NCBI GenBank assembly: GCA_000231825.2
Contig: JH720318.1
Coordinates: 762,539 to 826,538 of the forward strand
Length of the DNA stretch: 64,000 nucleotides
Origin: Tetrahymena elliotti 4EA
Taxonomy: Eukaryota; Ciliophora; Oligohymenophorea; Hymenostomatida; Tetrahymenidae
Direction: 5' to 3'
In this document: positions 1 through 11,611 of the stretch, piece after piece
Position numbering within the stretch: the first letter of the stretch is position 1
Layout of the letters: each line of letters opens with the position of its first letter
Program-made: the position numbers and the translations under genes
Notes under the pieces: model-generated
Database searches by the model: none
Seen by the model: only the letters and a program-made list of their open reading frames with translations
Told to the model about the DNA's origin: nothing

Positions 1-1
1 T

Positions 2-1034
2 TAGGAGTTTGAAGAAAGTTTTGATGAAGTAGAAAAAATAGTCTGTTAAGTAGATAAATTGTTAGAAGATTCTGAATACTGTTTCTTTTTGAAATTTGTA
101 TATTCAATTAAGTCCATATTTGAAGTAAAAATAAAAAGATTATTTTAATAAAACATATTTAACAATATTTTAATCTAAAAAGATTTTAAAAAATAACAAT
201 CTCATTTAATTCGATCAGAAAAAGCTTTAGCTCAATTAAAAAAAAACTTAGGAGTATTTAATAAAAAGAGAACAAAAAATAAAAGATGGAATACCTGTAA
301 ATTCTTATCTGTAAAAATCAGTTATGGAATAAGAAAATTTTGTCTAATAATAATACGGAGTCAATTTTTAAGACTGGGAAAATAATATCTTATAAGTTTA
401 GAAGGATATTAATACACTAAAGGTAAAAGAAAAACAATCAAAATGGATAGAAGAAAGAAATATTAAAAAGAAAACTGTCCAAAAAGATTAGTAGAGAGAT
501 CTAGATGATTTCTAAAGATATACACAGTTTGTATGTTAATAAAAAATATTTTAATAATAATAAATATTAATAAAACAAAGGGAGAATAATAATAACATAT
601 GAGTAGAGTCAATAATCTTAAGCAAAGAGAGAGCAAAAGAGAAAGAATCAACAACTCCACAGAAATGAGAATGATAGAGAAAAAACAATAATAGTAAAGA
701 AATAAATCTATGATTTCAGAAGAAATAGAAAAAACAGTAAAGATATTCATGCTTTATTTATTAAATTAATTTTATCATAAAATTTATATAGAAAAGTGAG
801 ATATCATTCAAAAAAGTATTAAAAAAATAAGCTTTAGAGAAAAAAAAGTAAGAACATATTGAATTTGTTGAAAATGTTAAAGAAAAGAGAAAAATTAGAG
901 AATAGTAAATCGAAGAACTAAAGAAAGTAGAAAAGGAGGAATATATTTGGAAGAAGGCCTAATAACTTTTAGAAAAATAAAATAAATTACTTTATGAAAG
1001 GGAATAATTGTTATAAAATTCAAAATTCTTTTGA
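2..1034 (+). CDS. Coiled-coil protein, 3' part (5' end outside window)
   Basis: Read with TAA/TAG as Gln, four exons (2-124, 183-530, 581-736, 792-1034) join in frame through introns 125-182, 531-580 and 737-791. All introns are GT...AG, 50-58 nt and very A+T-rich. They give 289 residues ending at TGA 1032-1034. Every exon length is a multiple of three. The product is rich in Lys, Glu, Gln and Asn; the last exon (EKRKIREQQIEELKKVEKEE) is strongly heptad-like. There is no signal peptide or membrane segment in the visible part. The visible sequence resembles long ciliary or cytoskeletal coiled-coil proteins in composition only; I do not recognise a family. The start lies upstream of the window, so N-terminal domains are unknown. 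Confidence 0.75.
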
Positions 1035-1643
1035 AAGAATAGAGTAAAGGATAAATTTAAGTTTTTATTTGGTTTGAAGACAATTAAAATACAAATTCAA
1101 TCTTTTATTTTTTAATAAATTTTTCTTTAAAATGATCAAACGGAATTAAATTGTAAAAATTATTATTTGTAGTAGTTTACTTTCATTTTTAACTGTTAAT
1201 TTAATATTTTTTCTAAAACTTTTTTATTTTTCAGTTTTTTAATACCGGTAAAGTTCTTCAAGCTTGATTTAAATAAGTATTTTCTTAGATTGTTCTTATT
1301 CAAAATTTTAAACCAAAATCACAAAAATTTTTGTTTTAATCATTAGGAATAATTAAGAATAAGTATACAGATTGTAAAAGAATTAATAGATTTATATAAG
1401 TAACACTAACAATAAAAGAAATTTATTCAAAAAAAAAGTAATCTTTTATTTTTAATTTCTCAATACAAAATTTACTTAGTTACATAGTTTTTCTTTTATA
1501 TAAATAATAGCCAAAATAAGGTATTTTAACTACTATTGAAAGAGTTAAAGAAATACAATAATCAGAATACCTAATTTAATCAGAATTAGTAAAAATAATA
1601 AATAAATCAAAAAATATAAAAAAAGAGAGAGACCAAAAAAAAT
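1035..1643. other. Intergenic A+T-rich spacer
   Basis: Spacer between the end of the coiled-coil gene and the small secreted-protein gene, both on +. It should hold the 3' UTR of the first gene and the promoter of the second. I see no ORF of interest, RNA gene or clear repeat. Confidence 0.6.
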
Positions 1644-1988
1644 ATGAATAAATAATTGATCGTATTTGCATTATTGGCAAGCACAATTCTAATAGGCTTC
1701 ACTGTATATATTACTTCAGAAAAGAAATAAGATCTTGATCCTTCATAATTTTAAAATACTGATGACTATACTAAATGTGCTTATATAGATTATAGAACCT
1801 TAAGTTCAGGCTTCGAATAAGTGAGAGTTACAAATACTTGTGATTATCCTGTTTCCTTCATCTTTGTGGTTTATCATTATATGTATTCTTAGACTTCATG
1901 TCTTGGTCCTGGTGAATCTGCACTTACTGATGTTGTAAGTGTTGATTAATATAAATATAATGGAATTAGCTGCAATATCTCTAAATGA
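1644..1988 (+). CDS. Small secreted cysteine-containing protein
   Basis: Single-exon ORF of 114 codons ending at TGA 1986-1988, with several in-frame TAA/TAG codons read as Gln. The N-terminus (MNKQLIVFALLASTILIGF) is a good signal peptide or signal anchor: a short polar start, then a hydrophobic core of about 16 residues. The mature part has four Cys at about residues 45, 65, 86 and 110 (contexts KCAY, NTCD, TSCL, SCNI), an even number consistent with two disulfides. It also has an aromatic run (FVVYHYMY) and an LGPGES turn. Secretion or entry into a vesicle lumen is inferred. I do not recognise the family. The ATG chosen is the first in frame and is followed directly by the hydrophobic core. 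Confidence 0.7.
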
Positions 1989-2646
1989 GTAGTTAATAAG
2001 TGATGAATTATTAATATATTTAGCCTTAAGTATTTTATGGATTATATATTATGATACAATTTTTGTTATTGATAAAATTTTAATAAATTTTCTATTCTAA
2101 TCTATATTTTAATTAAAGAATTATTTCTTTAATTAATAAAGAGAAAATCTATAATATTCATATCAACTGCCAACTGTTTTAGTTAAACGAAAACAAAGAA
2201 TGAATGAATTAATAATTTTAAGAAAAAGAAAAAAAAATTACTGAACCTTCTTATTTTTTAGTTCAAGCTTGTTTAAATTTTCTTCCCAAAATTTTCGAGA
2301 GTGAGTTTTAATACATTATTAACATTGCTTTATTGTTCAGTAAAGTTTGAGCACAGATGCAAGCAAGCAAGTAAATTTATAATTTTATGAAATCAGTGCT
2401 AAATTTACTGATTCAATCCATTATATCCAAAAATAAGGATGGCTAACAAGCTATGGATAGGCACTTGATATTAAATAAATCTCCTCCAATTAATTAATTA
2501 AAAACAACTCTCCCAATTTTGTAAAAATTAAATTATTATAAAAAATTATAATTCACTAAAAAAAGAGTCAGTCAGCTAAAAATCTAATAATTCACTCATA
2601 CTATTCAATCAATTAATTAGCAAAAAAATATCTTAACCAAACTCAA
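1989..2646. other. Intergenic spacer with possible 5' leader
   Basis: A+T-rich spacer. The frame of the next gene stays open for some way upstream of its ATG at 2647, but TGA is rare in this DNA, so that is weak evidence for coding. A short tandem GCAA run occurs near 2360. Nothing else is recognised. Confidence 0.5.
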
Positions 2647-3948
2647 ATGCACAGTTCCTCCTTAAATCACTAATCATAGGTTTTAGGTAATAGTTATCAA
2701 AGCTACAACCCAGAAGTTAATGAAATTATCAAAAGACATGAAGAAATAGCTAACAGTATTAAGAAGATGAGAAGCTCAAGCTAAATCCCTCCTAGCTATG
2801 CAAACAATTACTTGTACACACCTACAGGAAGTATTTCGAATATAAAAGATGATCAAAATGAAGTTGAGACTATAATTACAACTACCACTATGAAAATTAC
2901 TCCTCAAGTATCTTCAGTAAAAAACTCTTATGCACCTTAATAATATCAGCGCTCAAATAATTTCCTTAACCCAACTCCTCAATACTCTAATTACAATTAG
3001 AATCCTTAGCAATCTTCTGATCTTATTGAGCAACTTAAAAAAGCTAACTAATAAATACTTAACATATCTCAAGATCTTCGTGGTTATAATGAAAGCTTAA
3101 GAAAAAGCCAAATAAGCATAGGTGCAGGATTAGGATCTTCTTAAACTTTTTAAATACGCTCCTCTTATGTATCTCCTGTTTCAAGAAGAAACAACTTTGA
3201 AACTTTTAATAATGACCTACCAAGTATCAATAATAGTCAATATTTGAGCTCAGGGTATAATTATTAAAACCCTAGATCTGCTTCTGTTTATTCATCAACA
3301 TACTAACCACCATAATCTATTTAGTACAATCAACCAATTTACCCTGCTAAGAGGGAAGTATCTTAAAAAAGAGTTACTGAAATCACCACAACAACTTATA
3401 ATAATGACTTACCAGTCCACTCACATTTATTAAATTCAAATGTAGGAAATAGCAGATCAAATTTAGCTTATTCATAAAATCTTCCTTCTAAAGGTACTTC
3501 TTAAAATAACATTCCATCTTTAAATAAAATTAATGACTCAATGGACAATGACAAGGACTACATAAAAAGAATCTATGTCAAGGGAGATGGATTTGAATAT
3601 GAAGAGATTATTGATGAAGAAAATCCTTAAAACAATTATAAAGCTTTAAGAGATAATTATCACGATGAATGGTAAAGACTTGACTACACACCTGACTTCA
3701 TTATTCCATTCCTTTAAATATAAGAATAATAAAAGGCAGCTTAAAATTCAATGAGTTAGATGAACCTCTCTCAAATCTCTAATGTACCTCTTCAAGCAAA
3801 ATACGATTTTTAACCTAATACTTAAAGTAGATACATACTTGATGAGTCTAATTTCAACAAATCTCATGTAGATACAACTGCTAATATATCTTCATCATAT
3901 ATTAGAGATTTACCAACATACAAATCATACATCCCATAAAATTATTGA
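2647..3948 (+). CDS. Gln/Asn/Ser/Tyr-rich low-complexity protein
   Basis: Uninterrupted 433-codon reading frame from ATG 2647 to TGA 3946-3948, with dozens of in-frame TAA/TAG (Gln). Residues about 20-45 contain a charged, possibly helical stretch (EVNEIIKRHEEIANSIKKMR). The rest is low complexity, with many N, Q, S, Y and P and short Thr runs (ITTTTM, EITTTTY). Near residues 300-320 lies a more ordered stretch (DKDYIKRIYVKGDGFEYEE). There is no signal peptide or membrane segment. Composition suggests a disordered cytoplasmic scaffold or prion-like protein, which is inference from composition only. Upstream in-frame sequence without TGA leaves open an earlier start or an upstream exon. Confidence 0.7.
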
Positions 3949-4933
3949 ACAAAAAGTTCTACATTTTCAACTAAAAAATATCTTTAAATAGAATTATTTT
4001 ATACAAAAATATACTTACAAAAAATATATATCTTAATTTAAATTAGTATTTTTATTTTATTTACTATTATTTTCATCAAATTTAGAAATTAAAAAATCCG
4101 AATTCCCCTCTTTCCTCTCTTATTATCCTGAAATAATTAATTGCAAAAAGCGAATGATAAAAATAAATGTTATTGATTTCTAAGTAGTGATTGTATCATT
4201 TCAAAATAATTAAATTTTATCAAATTGATAATATCGAAGCATAGACCACTAATTTTTGTGAATTTCTAATTGCATCAATTTCTTTTTGATGATTAAATAT
4301 CCTACTAAAATATTTTCCAATAAATCATTGGCTAAAAATGATGTTAATAGATCTTTGGCTAAATTTTATATTTTATTAATACACCTAATCAATATAAATA
4401 TTTGTAAATATTATTTCATTTACTGTTTAAAAAATTTGATTTTTAATTTCTAAAAAATTTTTAAATTCTTTTTAAAACATAGATTCAGATATAAATTTTT
4501 AAAAACTTGTAAAACTTAAATTTTAAATTATTCCCTCATCTACATAAATTACTTTTAGAAGCTACATTCATTTCTAGAAATAAAAACAATGACTCAATTC
4601 TTAAATAAAAATTGTTGACATTTATTTTGTAAATATCAAATTTAATTTTAGAAAAATGTTTTTAAATTATTCAAGAATTAAATATTAATAAATAAAATAA
4701 ATGAATAATTAAATAAAAAAGTAATTTAATTTATTTTTTACTTTATGAATTTATATATTTTATGATTCCAAGTTATTTTTAAAATTATATCTAACATTCC
4801 TTTCTATATAATTTTTTCTGTTAAAAACTTAATCTCTTACCTCCAAAAACTATTTGAGCATTTAATTAAAATTCAAAATTAAAATATAAATTTCTTGCAA
4901 GATTATTAAAAGAAGAAATATTTATTATCAATA
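3949..4933. other. Intergenic A+T-rich spacer
   Basis: About 1 kb between two + strand genes. Only A+T-rich DNA with homopolymer runs is visible, with no coding frame, RNA gene or repeat that I can support. Confidence 0.6.
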
Positions 4934-5749
4934 ATGGGATAAGCTGAGAGCAGTACTTAATAATAAGCAGAAAATATAACAAAATCTGGTGTTGAAGCAT
5001 TGTAGAAATAATAAAATAAGAAATCAGAAATATAAATTACTCCTACACCTTAAGAAAGTAGTTTTAAGACACAAAATTAGATTATTGAGTAATTATCCAA
5101 TTCTAGATTATAGCTTAAGTAATAAAGGGAACAAGAAATAAAAAAAGTTAGTGAAAGCTAAGAAAAAGATGTTGTTTCAAAGATTTTAAAAATTATGGAA
5201 TAAAACCAAGAATAACTTGTGGAAATATTAGATGAAAGAGTACAATTGATAAACTAAAATTTAGAAGATAAACTCTTAGTTTTAGAAAATAAGATGGATG
5301 AAATAAGTGATAAACTTAAAGAGTTTGAGAATGTCTTTTAAGATGAATTAAAATCATAAAATTTCAAAGAAGAAATCGATTTACTAAGAAACGAAGTAAA
5401 ATAAATAGTAGCAATATCTGAGAAATATATTAAAGATGAAACAAAGATTTAAGAGATATAAAATTTATCAGTATTAAATAAATCAATTCACAAAGAAAAT
5501 AAACCGAGTAAAAAAGATTTAAATCCTCTTTACAATAAGTTATCAATGATGAGAGAAAGATCCAAGATATAAAAACATATGAGCGATAGTCAAATTCTGA
5601 AAGACTTTGATGAAAATATGGGTTATTTACAAGATAACTATTATCAATACTAAAACGATTATACAAATATGAATATTTCTCAACTTTTTAATTAGAATAA
5701 TGTAAACTATAACAACGATTACAGTAAATATAATTCAAAATTAGAATGA
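4934..5749 (+). CDS. Coiled-coil protein with an N-myristoylation-type start
   Basis: Single-exon frame of 271 codons ending at TGA 5747-5749. The N-terminus is MGQAESS: Gly2 and Ser6 fit the N-myristoyl-transferase consensus, so a membrane-tethered product is inferred. Residues about 60-170 are strongly coiled-coil (QLSNSRLQLKQQREQEIKKV, then LEDKLLVLENKMDEISDKLK). A polar Asn/Tyr-rich tail follows. No catalytic domain is visible. The layout (acyl anchor, then coiled coil, then Asn/Tyr-rich tail) would suit a cortical or ciliary-membrane scaffold, but I do not recognise a named family. Confidence 0.75.
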
Positions 5750-6441
5750 AATCATCAAAATTAAAATAATTAATTAATACAAAATAATTTATTTATATTT
5801 TTAGTTATTAATAATACAAAAATCAACTTTATTTTTGATAATTGATTAACTAAGTGTTGCATATTTTTAGAAAACCTCTCATTTTTAAGCAGGAAATTTT
5901 AAAAGTTCTAATCATAATTATAGAAGAGTAAGTTTTTTCCTGATAAAAATAATAATGAAAATTTTAATTGCCTTTTTAGAGCTTTAATTTCTTCATTTTC
6001 TAGTTATGATTAACACAAAAATCAACTTTAACTTTGATAGCAGATTTTTCCAAAAATTTAAACTTTAAACCTACTATTTGAGCAGTTATCATCAATTCAA
6101 GTTTTATTTTCAGGTAAATCATTTTAAAATAATAATCTTTATTTACCTTTTTGAGATTTTTATTAATTATTTTTTAAATTTTGATTCATTAAAAATTTTA
6201 ATTTGCTTTTAAAGCTTCAAAAAAATATATATGAACGAATAAGGGCTTTTATATATTTACATGAAAATTATATTTACAATTTATTACTTTTAATAATTAA
6301 AATATTTTTTTTAAACGTTATTTACATAAAAAGGTAAAATTTTATTTATTTTTTTGTTTTGGTTATATTAATCTTTTTTTTGATAAAAATAATTGATTGA
6401 ATTTACTTTTTAATTTTAGGTAAATGCTTAAATGAAAATTT
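5750..6441. other. Convergent intergenic spacer
   Basis: A+T-rich spacer between the end of a + strand gene and the end of the minus-strand TPR gene, presumably holding both 3' UTRs. No gene is seen. Confidence 0.6.
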
Positions 6442-8680
6442 TCAAATGATTTCTTTTTATTAATTATTTGTTATAGTGCTATTTAAAGTAAATTCTTGTT
6501 CAATAGTCTCTCTTATTGGAGTTCTCTAATTTACATATTTTAATATAAATTTAAAATGAATTCAAATTTAAAATTATTACCACTTGATTATTGTTTGTAT
6601 TAGAAGTATTAGAAGGTTAGTTATTTCTATTTTTTATCTATATATCAATATAAGATTATCTTATATCCCTGTGAGATGGAGGAGGTTATTCAGAATATAA
6701 ATCATGTATTTCACTTTTTTCATAGTCTTCATCTTGATTTTTTTTGTAAGCTCTATTTTGGGGGAGATTCCTTTTAGATTCTTAAGGATATTTTTATTTT
6801 TACTAAGGAGAAGTTGGAGTATTTCTTTGATTATCTTCTCCTTATTTAGAGTCATAGCTTTAGCTATGCTATCTACTTTAGTTCCATTTAAAAACAGTTT
6901 TAGCTTATTCATTAAGTGAGTCAGAAGGACTGAATTATCTGTCAGTCTAAAATAATTTATGATATTTAAAAATTAATAAAAACAAAATTAAGTTACATGA
7001 AGATTTTATTATGGATTAGCTTCACTAATTTGTGAAAACGTATTATTTCTAGTTCGATTTGATGAATAATTATAAGTTAGTGTTTAATCATAATAGTTAG
7101 GAAGTTTATTTGATGAATAGTTTTGTACAGGTTCTTGTCTGCTTTGAGAATGAGAAGCATATCTATCTATATGCTATTTAGATCTGAATCTGTATTATCT
7201 TTATGCAGTTTTAGGTGTTTAAGGAGATGATTAATGATGACTCATTGAATTGCCTACAGTTTTTCTTGATTATTAAAAGTTCAGACTTCCATTTATATTA
7301 TTAATTTCTGGAATTCCATAAAGCTAATTATTTGGATTTTGACCATAGGGATTAGTAAAACCTGTAGGCGTGTTAATTTTTAATCTTGGTAAAATCTTTT
7401 ACTTTTAATTTATATTATTAATTTCTATCCTATTTGTTTCTTTATAGAATTCCTTCATCCCACTACTTCCATTTTTTTGCATTATTGAAGAGTTTTTCCT
7501 ATCAATCTTTTTCTTCCTCTCATTTTTCTTTTTATTTTTTTAATTTCATTATTAAAAGTTAAAAAATGAAAATCTGATATTACTTAATCCTTAGCTTTTT
7601 ACATTACTTTTTCCATTTTTTTCACTACTGAATGCTAAAATCCTAAATATGTATTTGCAATCCCATAGGCTTTCATATACAACTTAATAGATTCATCTTC
7701 CTACAATTATTATTATTAAAACATGTAAATTTATTTTTTCTTTTTATTGATTTGTGTTGATTGTAATGAATGAGATAAATAATACTCTTTTTAAATGCTC
7801 AAATTCTACTCCTAAGTTATGATATGCTATAGCTAATACTGCTATTCTATCATCAGTTACTATTTTTCTTTTTTTTAAAGCAGGCTCACTCTACTATTAT
7901 ATGTCTAATTAACTTTTATAAAATTTAAGAGTTTTACTAAGCATTTCATCTTATAACATAATAATGGACAACATAGAATGCTCTAAAGCTTCTTCATGTC
8001 TATCCAACTAGCTTAAGACAGCACATAAATTTAAATGTGTATCAGCAAGTGATACATCATTATCTTCTAATTTAATTTCTAGTTCTAGGGCATTTATTAA
8101 ATAATTAAGAGCTGTCCGTAGCTTATTTGTACGACGATAATAACATGCCATATTATTAAAAGTTACAGCTTTCATTTTTTGTGAATTCATTTACAACATT
8201 TCTGCTTTTTTCAACTGCTCTAATGATTTATCGAATTACTCCATTTCTAAATAAATCATAGATGACATATTAAGTAATTAGCAAAGCTTTTCAACTCCTT
8301 TTTTAAACTTAAAATATGTTCTAAATTAATGAAAATCAAGCACACAAGTAACAATAAAAAATATCAAAAGGAGATCAATTTAAATATTTTCAAAAAGATT
8401 TTTACCTCTTTTGAATCCTCGCCATATTATTCCTTTTTTAGCTCTAAAATTTTTTCCATTAAACCTATGCCCTCAACATACTTACCCTTTTTTTATTTAT
8501 GAAAATATTTAGAAATTTTTAGATCGTTAATTAACTTTCAATGATATTTTATAAATTTACAGCTTTTTAGTATGTTTCCAACTTAGATTAAAGAACTTAA
8601 ATACTTGAATTTTAAGTAACTTCACTTTGTTAATTATTATTAGAGTTACTTCCATCACTAAATAAATTACTGTTATCCAT
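6442..8680 (-). CDS. Tetratricopeptide-repeat (TPR) protein, seven exons
   Basis: Minus-strand gene starting at ATG 8680-8678 and ending at TGA 6444-6442. Introns inferred from GT...AG plus frame: 8487-8560, 8308-8405, 7701-7785, 7528-7583 (or 7528-7607), 6947-6996 and 6526-6580. With the shorter fourth intron the spliced length is 1821 nt, exactly 606 codons plus TGA. Residues about 30-260 form TPR-like helical pairs, for example TFNNMACYYRRTNKLRTALN and ADTHLNLCAVLSQLDRHEEA. The C-terminal half is Ser/Asn/Gln-rich and probably disordered. TPR arrays bind peptide partners, and in ciliates such proteins are often linked to basal bodies or cilia, but no specific role can be assigned. The last intron is chosen because it restores a sensible C-terminus. 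Confidence 0.75.
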
Positions 8681-9196
8681 TTTTGTTGATTGAAATGTCA
8701 AAATATTATAATGAGTTAGCAGTATTTATAAAGAATAAATCTATGAATTAAATTTGATTTTAATCAGATACAATATAATCAATTTAACAAATTGTATGAT
8801 TAATAATAGCTGAAATATCAAAACTTTTAATTAAGTTAACTAAATAACAGATTAATATTAAGATTCTATTTTTGTTAATCAGATTAAATATTTAATAAAT
8901 CAAATGAATGGTCATTTTTAAGTAGTGAAAAATCATTTTTAATTTTGGAAGAAATCCAATAATAAAATTCTAGAATAAATACAAATTAAACAAAATTTAC
9001 TTAGGCTCTTTGAAAAAAAATAGCTTAATAATAATTTTGTTTTATATTTTGTTTCAAATTTTAAAAAATTTTAGAGAATATATTAAAATGATTTATTTTT
9101 ATAATAGGTATTATTAAATTTACTATATACACACATACATAAAAATAAAAATTTAGTCAAAACCTAAATATTATGATCTTTTTAAGTGTTAGGCTA
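8681..9196. other. Spacer between two minus-strand genes
   Basis: A+T-rich DNA expected to hold the promoter of the TPR gene and the 3' UTR of the USP39-like gene. No further feature is seen. Confidence 0.6.
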
Positions 9197-10905
9197 TCAA
9201 TCGTCTATTCTTTCATATATTTAAATGTATGCTTCTGATACACTAATTCTTTATGGTAAAACCTATGTGATATACAAATCTTAAATTTCAAACCAAGTGT
9301 TATTTGCTTTATTTCTGACATGTATTTTATATGTTCCAGCTTTAGCAGTTCCTTCATGACATATGTTAACAAGAAGATTATATCTTAAGCTTTTTCCTTC
9401 ATCAATATCTATAAAATTAACAAAAAAAGAATTTAGATGAAGAATATTTTTAAATAAAAATTTATTACATCCTTTTAAGTCAAGGTTATTCAAAGGGAAA
9501 CGAACAATGGTAGGGTTCTTTTCTAAATAATATTTATTAAAGGTGAAACGTTCCATGTGTAAAATCAAATATTTAGGTAATTTTTTAATTCTATAAGTTT
9601 TTCTATATTTAGGGTTATCATGAGTAGTTATACCATCGAATTTCTTCAATAGATTGAAAAGAGGTTGTTCAGGAATGTTGATTTTTTTATGGTCATCCTT
9701 GTGTAGAGGTGGAGGAGGAATATTAAGAGTTAAATAAATAAATGGCTTATTTTCAATTTCTGGGACACTAGAGTAACCGATCTGATTTTCTATTTAAAAT
9801 TATTAATTAAAAGATTAACAATAAAGACAAATATTTTAATATATTTACATAATGGAGTGTATGTATGAATTTCAACTTCACCTTTAAAGCATTCATCAAT
9901 TAGATTTTTATAATTAGTGTTACTGAGTTCTGATTAGATGTTATTCAATAACCAGCTGAGTAGCTTTATAGGATCACTTTATTCATTGATAGTGAATTTT
10001 TTCTTACTTTTTAAAACAATAGCTTGGAGAAGTTCGTGAGGAGAAACCTAACCTTTGAAATTTTTTGGATTCCATATTTTTTTTACAAGGTTTGAAAAAC
10101 GCTTAGAAATCAAGGTTTTCAAATCAAATACATCCTAATTGACTGTATTGTTAAAGCGAATAATTTAATTTCTTAATATAGGTACTCTACAGAGAGCTTA
10201 AATTATAACATTAACGTAATCATTCATTTTAATATTATTCAATCCAACAAACCCAGGTTGATAATAAATACCATTTAAAGCACGAGATTTTGTATCCATA
10301 GCATCCAAATTAGCTAATTATTAATCTGAATATACAGGTGCCAAATTATATTTTATGTCATTCAAACTCTAATCAATTACCTCATAGTTATCAGGTAAAC
10401 AATAAACTTTAGCATTATGTAAGTTAATATACATATGATGATTGGTTTCCAAAGAATGTAAATATGCATGAGTATTTCTTCCTCTACCTTAATAATATTT
10501 ACCACAAATAAGGCATGCATAGACATTCAAATTTGCTAATGAAATACTACATAGTTTTTCAAAGTCAAAATCAAGTAGATGTCTTTTGATTGTAATGATA
10601 AAAGGACATTCTTTTCTTACATCATTTCTTTTGTCTTAATTTTCTCCATTTTATTCTTCATCTTATCCATTCTAATTATTGTATGCGTCTTTTACTAATT
10701 AACTATCTAAAATTTCATCACCTCCATCAGCTTACTATTTAACATTTTCTTCTTATTTTTTTGGAATTTTTCTTCTTCTTTCATCATCTTCATCAGCTTG
10801 GTTATCATCTAAAATTTCCTAAGCATTTTTAGAAAGTTCAAGCTCTTCTAAGAGCTTTTGTTTTTTACGAATGATTTCTTCTATTTCTTGTTTATATTTA
10901 GACAT
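9197..10905 (-). CDS. USP39: USP39/Sad1-like tri-snRNP component (inactive ubiquitin-specific protease)
   Basis: One intron (9790-9848, 59 nt) leaves 1650 nt, a 549-residue product. After an acidic charged N-terminus comes a ZnF-UBP domain (about residues 85-170) with the family signature DFDFEKLCSISL, then ACLICGKYYQGRG and a His-rich segment. A UBP-fold domain follows to the C-terminus, with MNDYVNVIIQALC, WNPKNFKGQVSPHELLQA, KLPKYLILHMERF and the terminal SEAYIQIYERIDD. The position of the catalytic Cys carries Asp (NNIKMNDYVN), as in other USP39/Sad1 proteins, which act as non-catalytic assembly factors of the U4/U6.U5 tri-snRNP. Expected role: nuclear pre-mRNA splicing, fitting an intron-rich genome. 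Family assignment rests on continuous motif agreement through both domains. Confidence 0.95.
9790..9848 (-). other. Intron in the USP39-like gene
   Basis: GT...AG intron, 59 nt, representative of the small A+T-rich introns here. Splicing creates a TAA (Gln) codon across the junction and restores the UBP-domain frame. Confidence 0.85.
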
Positions 10906-11611
10906 TTTACTTAACTAAATTAAATCAATACAAATCAAAGTTTTAATATTAATTGAAAATATATTCAAAAACACACACTTATTTTATTTTTTAATATCTT
11001 TTCTAAAATATAAAATAATCGTCTAGAAGCTTTACATGAACAAATCATTATTAAAAATAATTATTTTAATGCTCAATACTTGAATAAGATAAAGAGTAAA
11101 ATATTTTAGCTAATCTAATTAATTTATTGGATCAATTTAAATAACAAAATTCATTTATTTATACTTTTATGAAATCAAATATTTTATTTATTAATTTGTC
11201 TTTCTTTTATCAAATTAATCAATTATTTATTAGCTTAATAATTAATTATCTATTAGCTCTTAAAATGACTAAAATGAAATGTTAAAATAATTATTTTTAA
11301 GTTTTCTTTTTTTGCTTTAGAAACGTTATTCAAAAAACAAAAAGCCTTTCTGATTATGTAAGAAATATTTAATGATCGAAAAAAAAATCAAAAGTAGAAT
11401 TTAATGAAGCTTAATTTTATAGAAATTAATTTTTATTGATTTATTTTTTGATACTTATTAGTTTTAATAAATTATTAAAGTTAACGCTGTCAACCAAACA
11501 AAAAATTTTAGTAGAATTTAAAACCAAAATAATTAATTATTTAATCTAATTTGTTTTTTTGTTAATTAAGATAAGTAGACTTTGTATTTTTTATTAAAAA
11601 TTGGAATAAAA
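10906..11611. other. Divergent promoter region
   Basis: About 700 bp between the divergently transcribed USP39-like (-) and cNMP-binding (+) genes. A+T-rich throughout; no element beyond general promoter character can be named. Confidence 0.5.

Noticed and set aside
463..750. Minus-strand standard-code ORF of 95 codons
   Set aside because: It is antisense to exons 2-3 and an intron of the coiled-coil gene read in the ciliate code; hydrophobic composition is the usual reverse-complement artefact.
6661..6912. Minus-strand ORF of 83 codons in the TPR gene
   Set aside because: It is out of frame with the spliced TPR gene. The correct frame after intron 6947-6996 reads TDRQFSPSDSLNEQAKTV and continues to TGA 6442.
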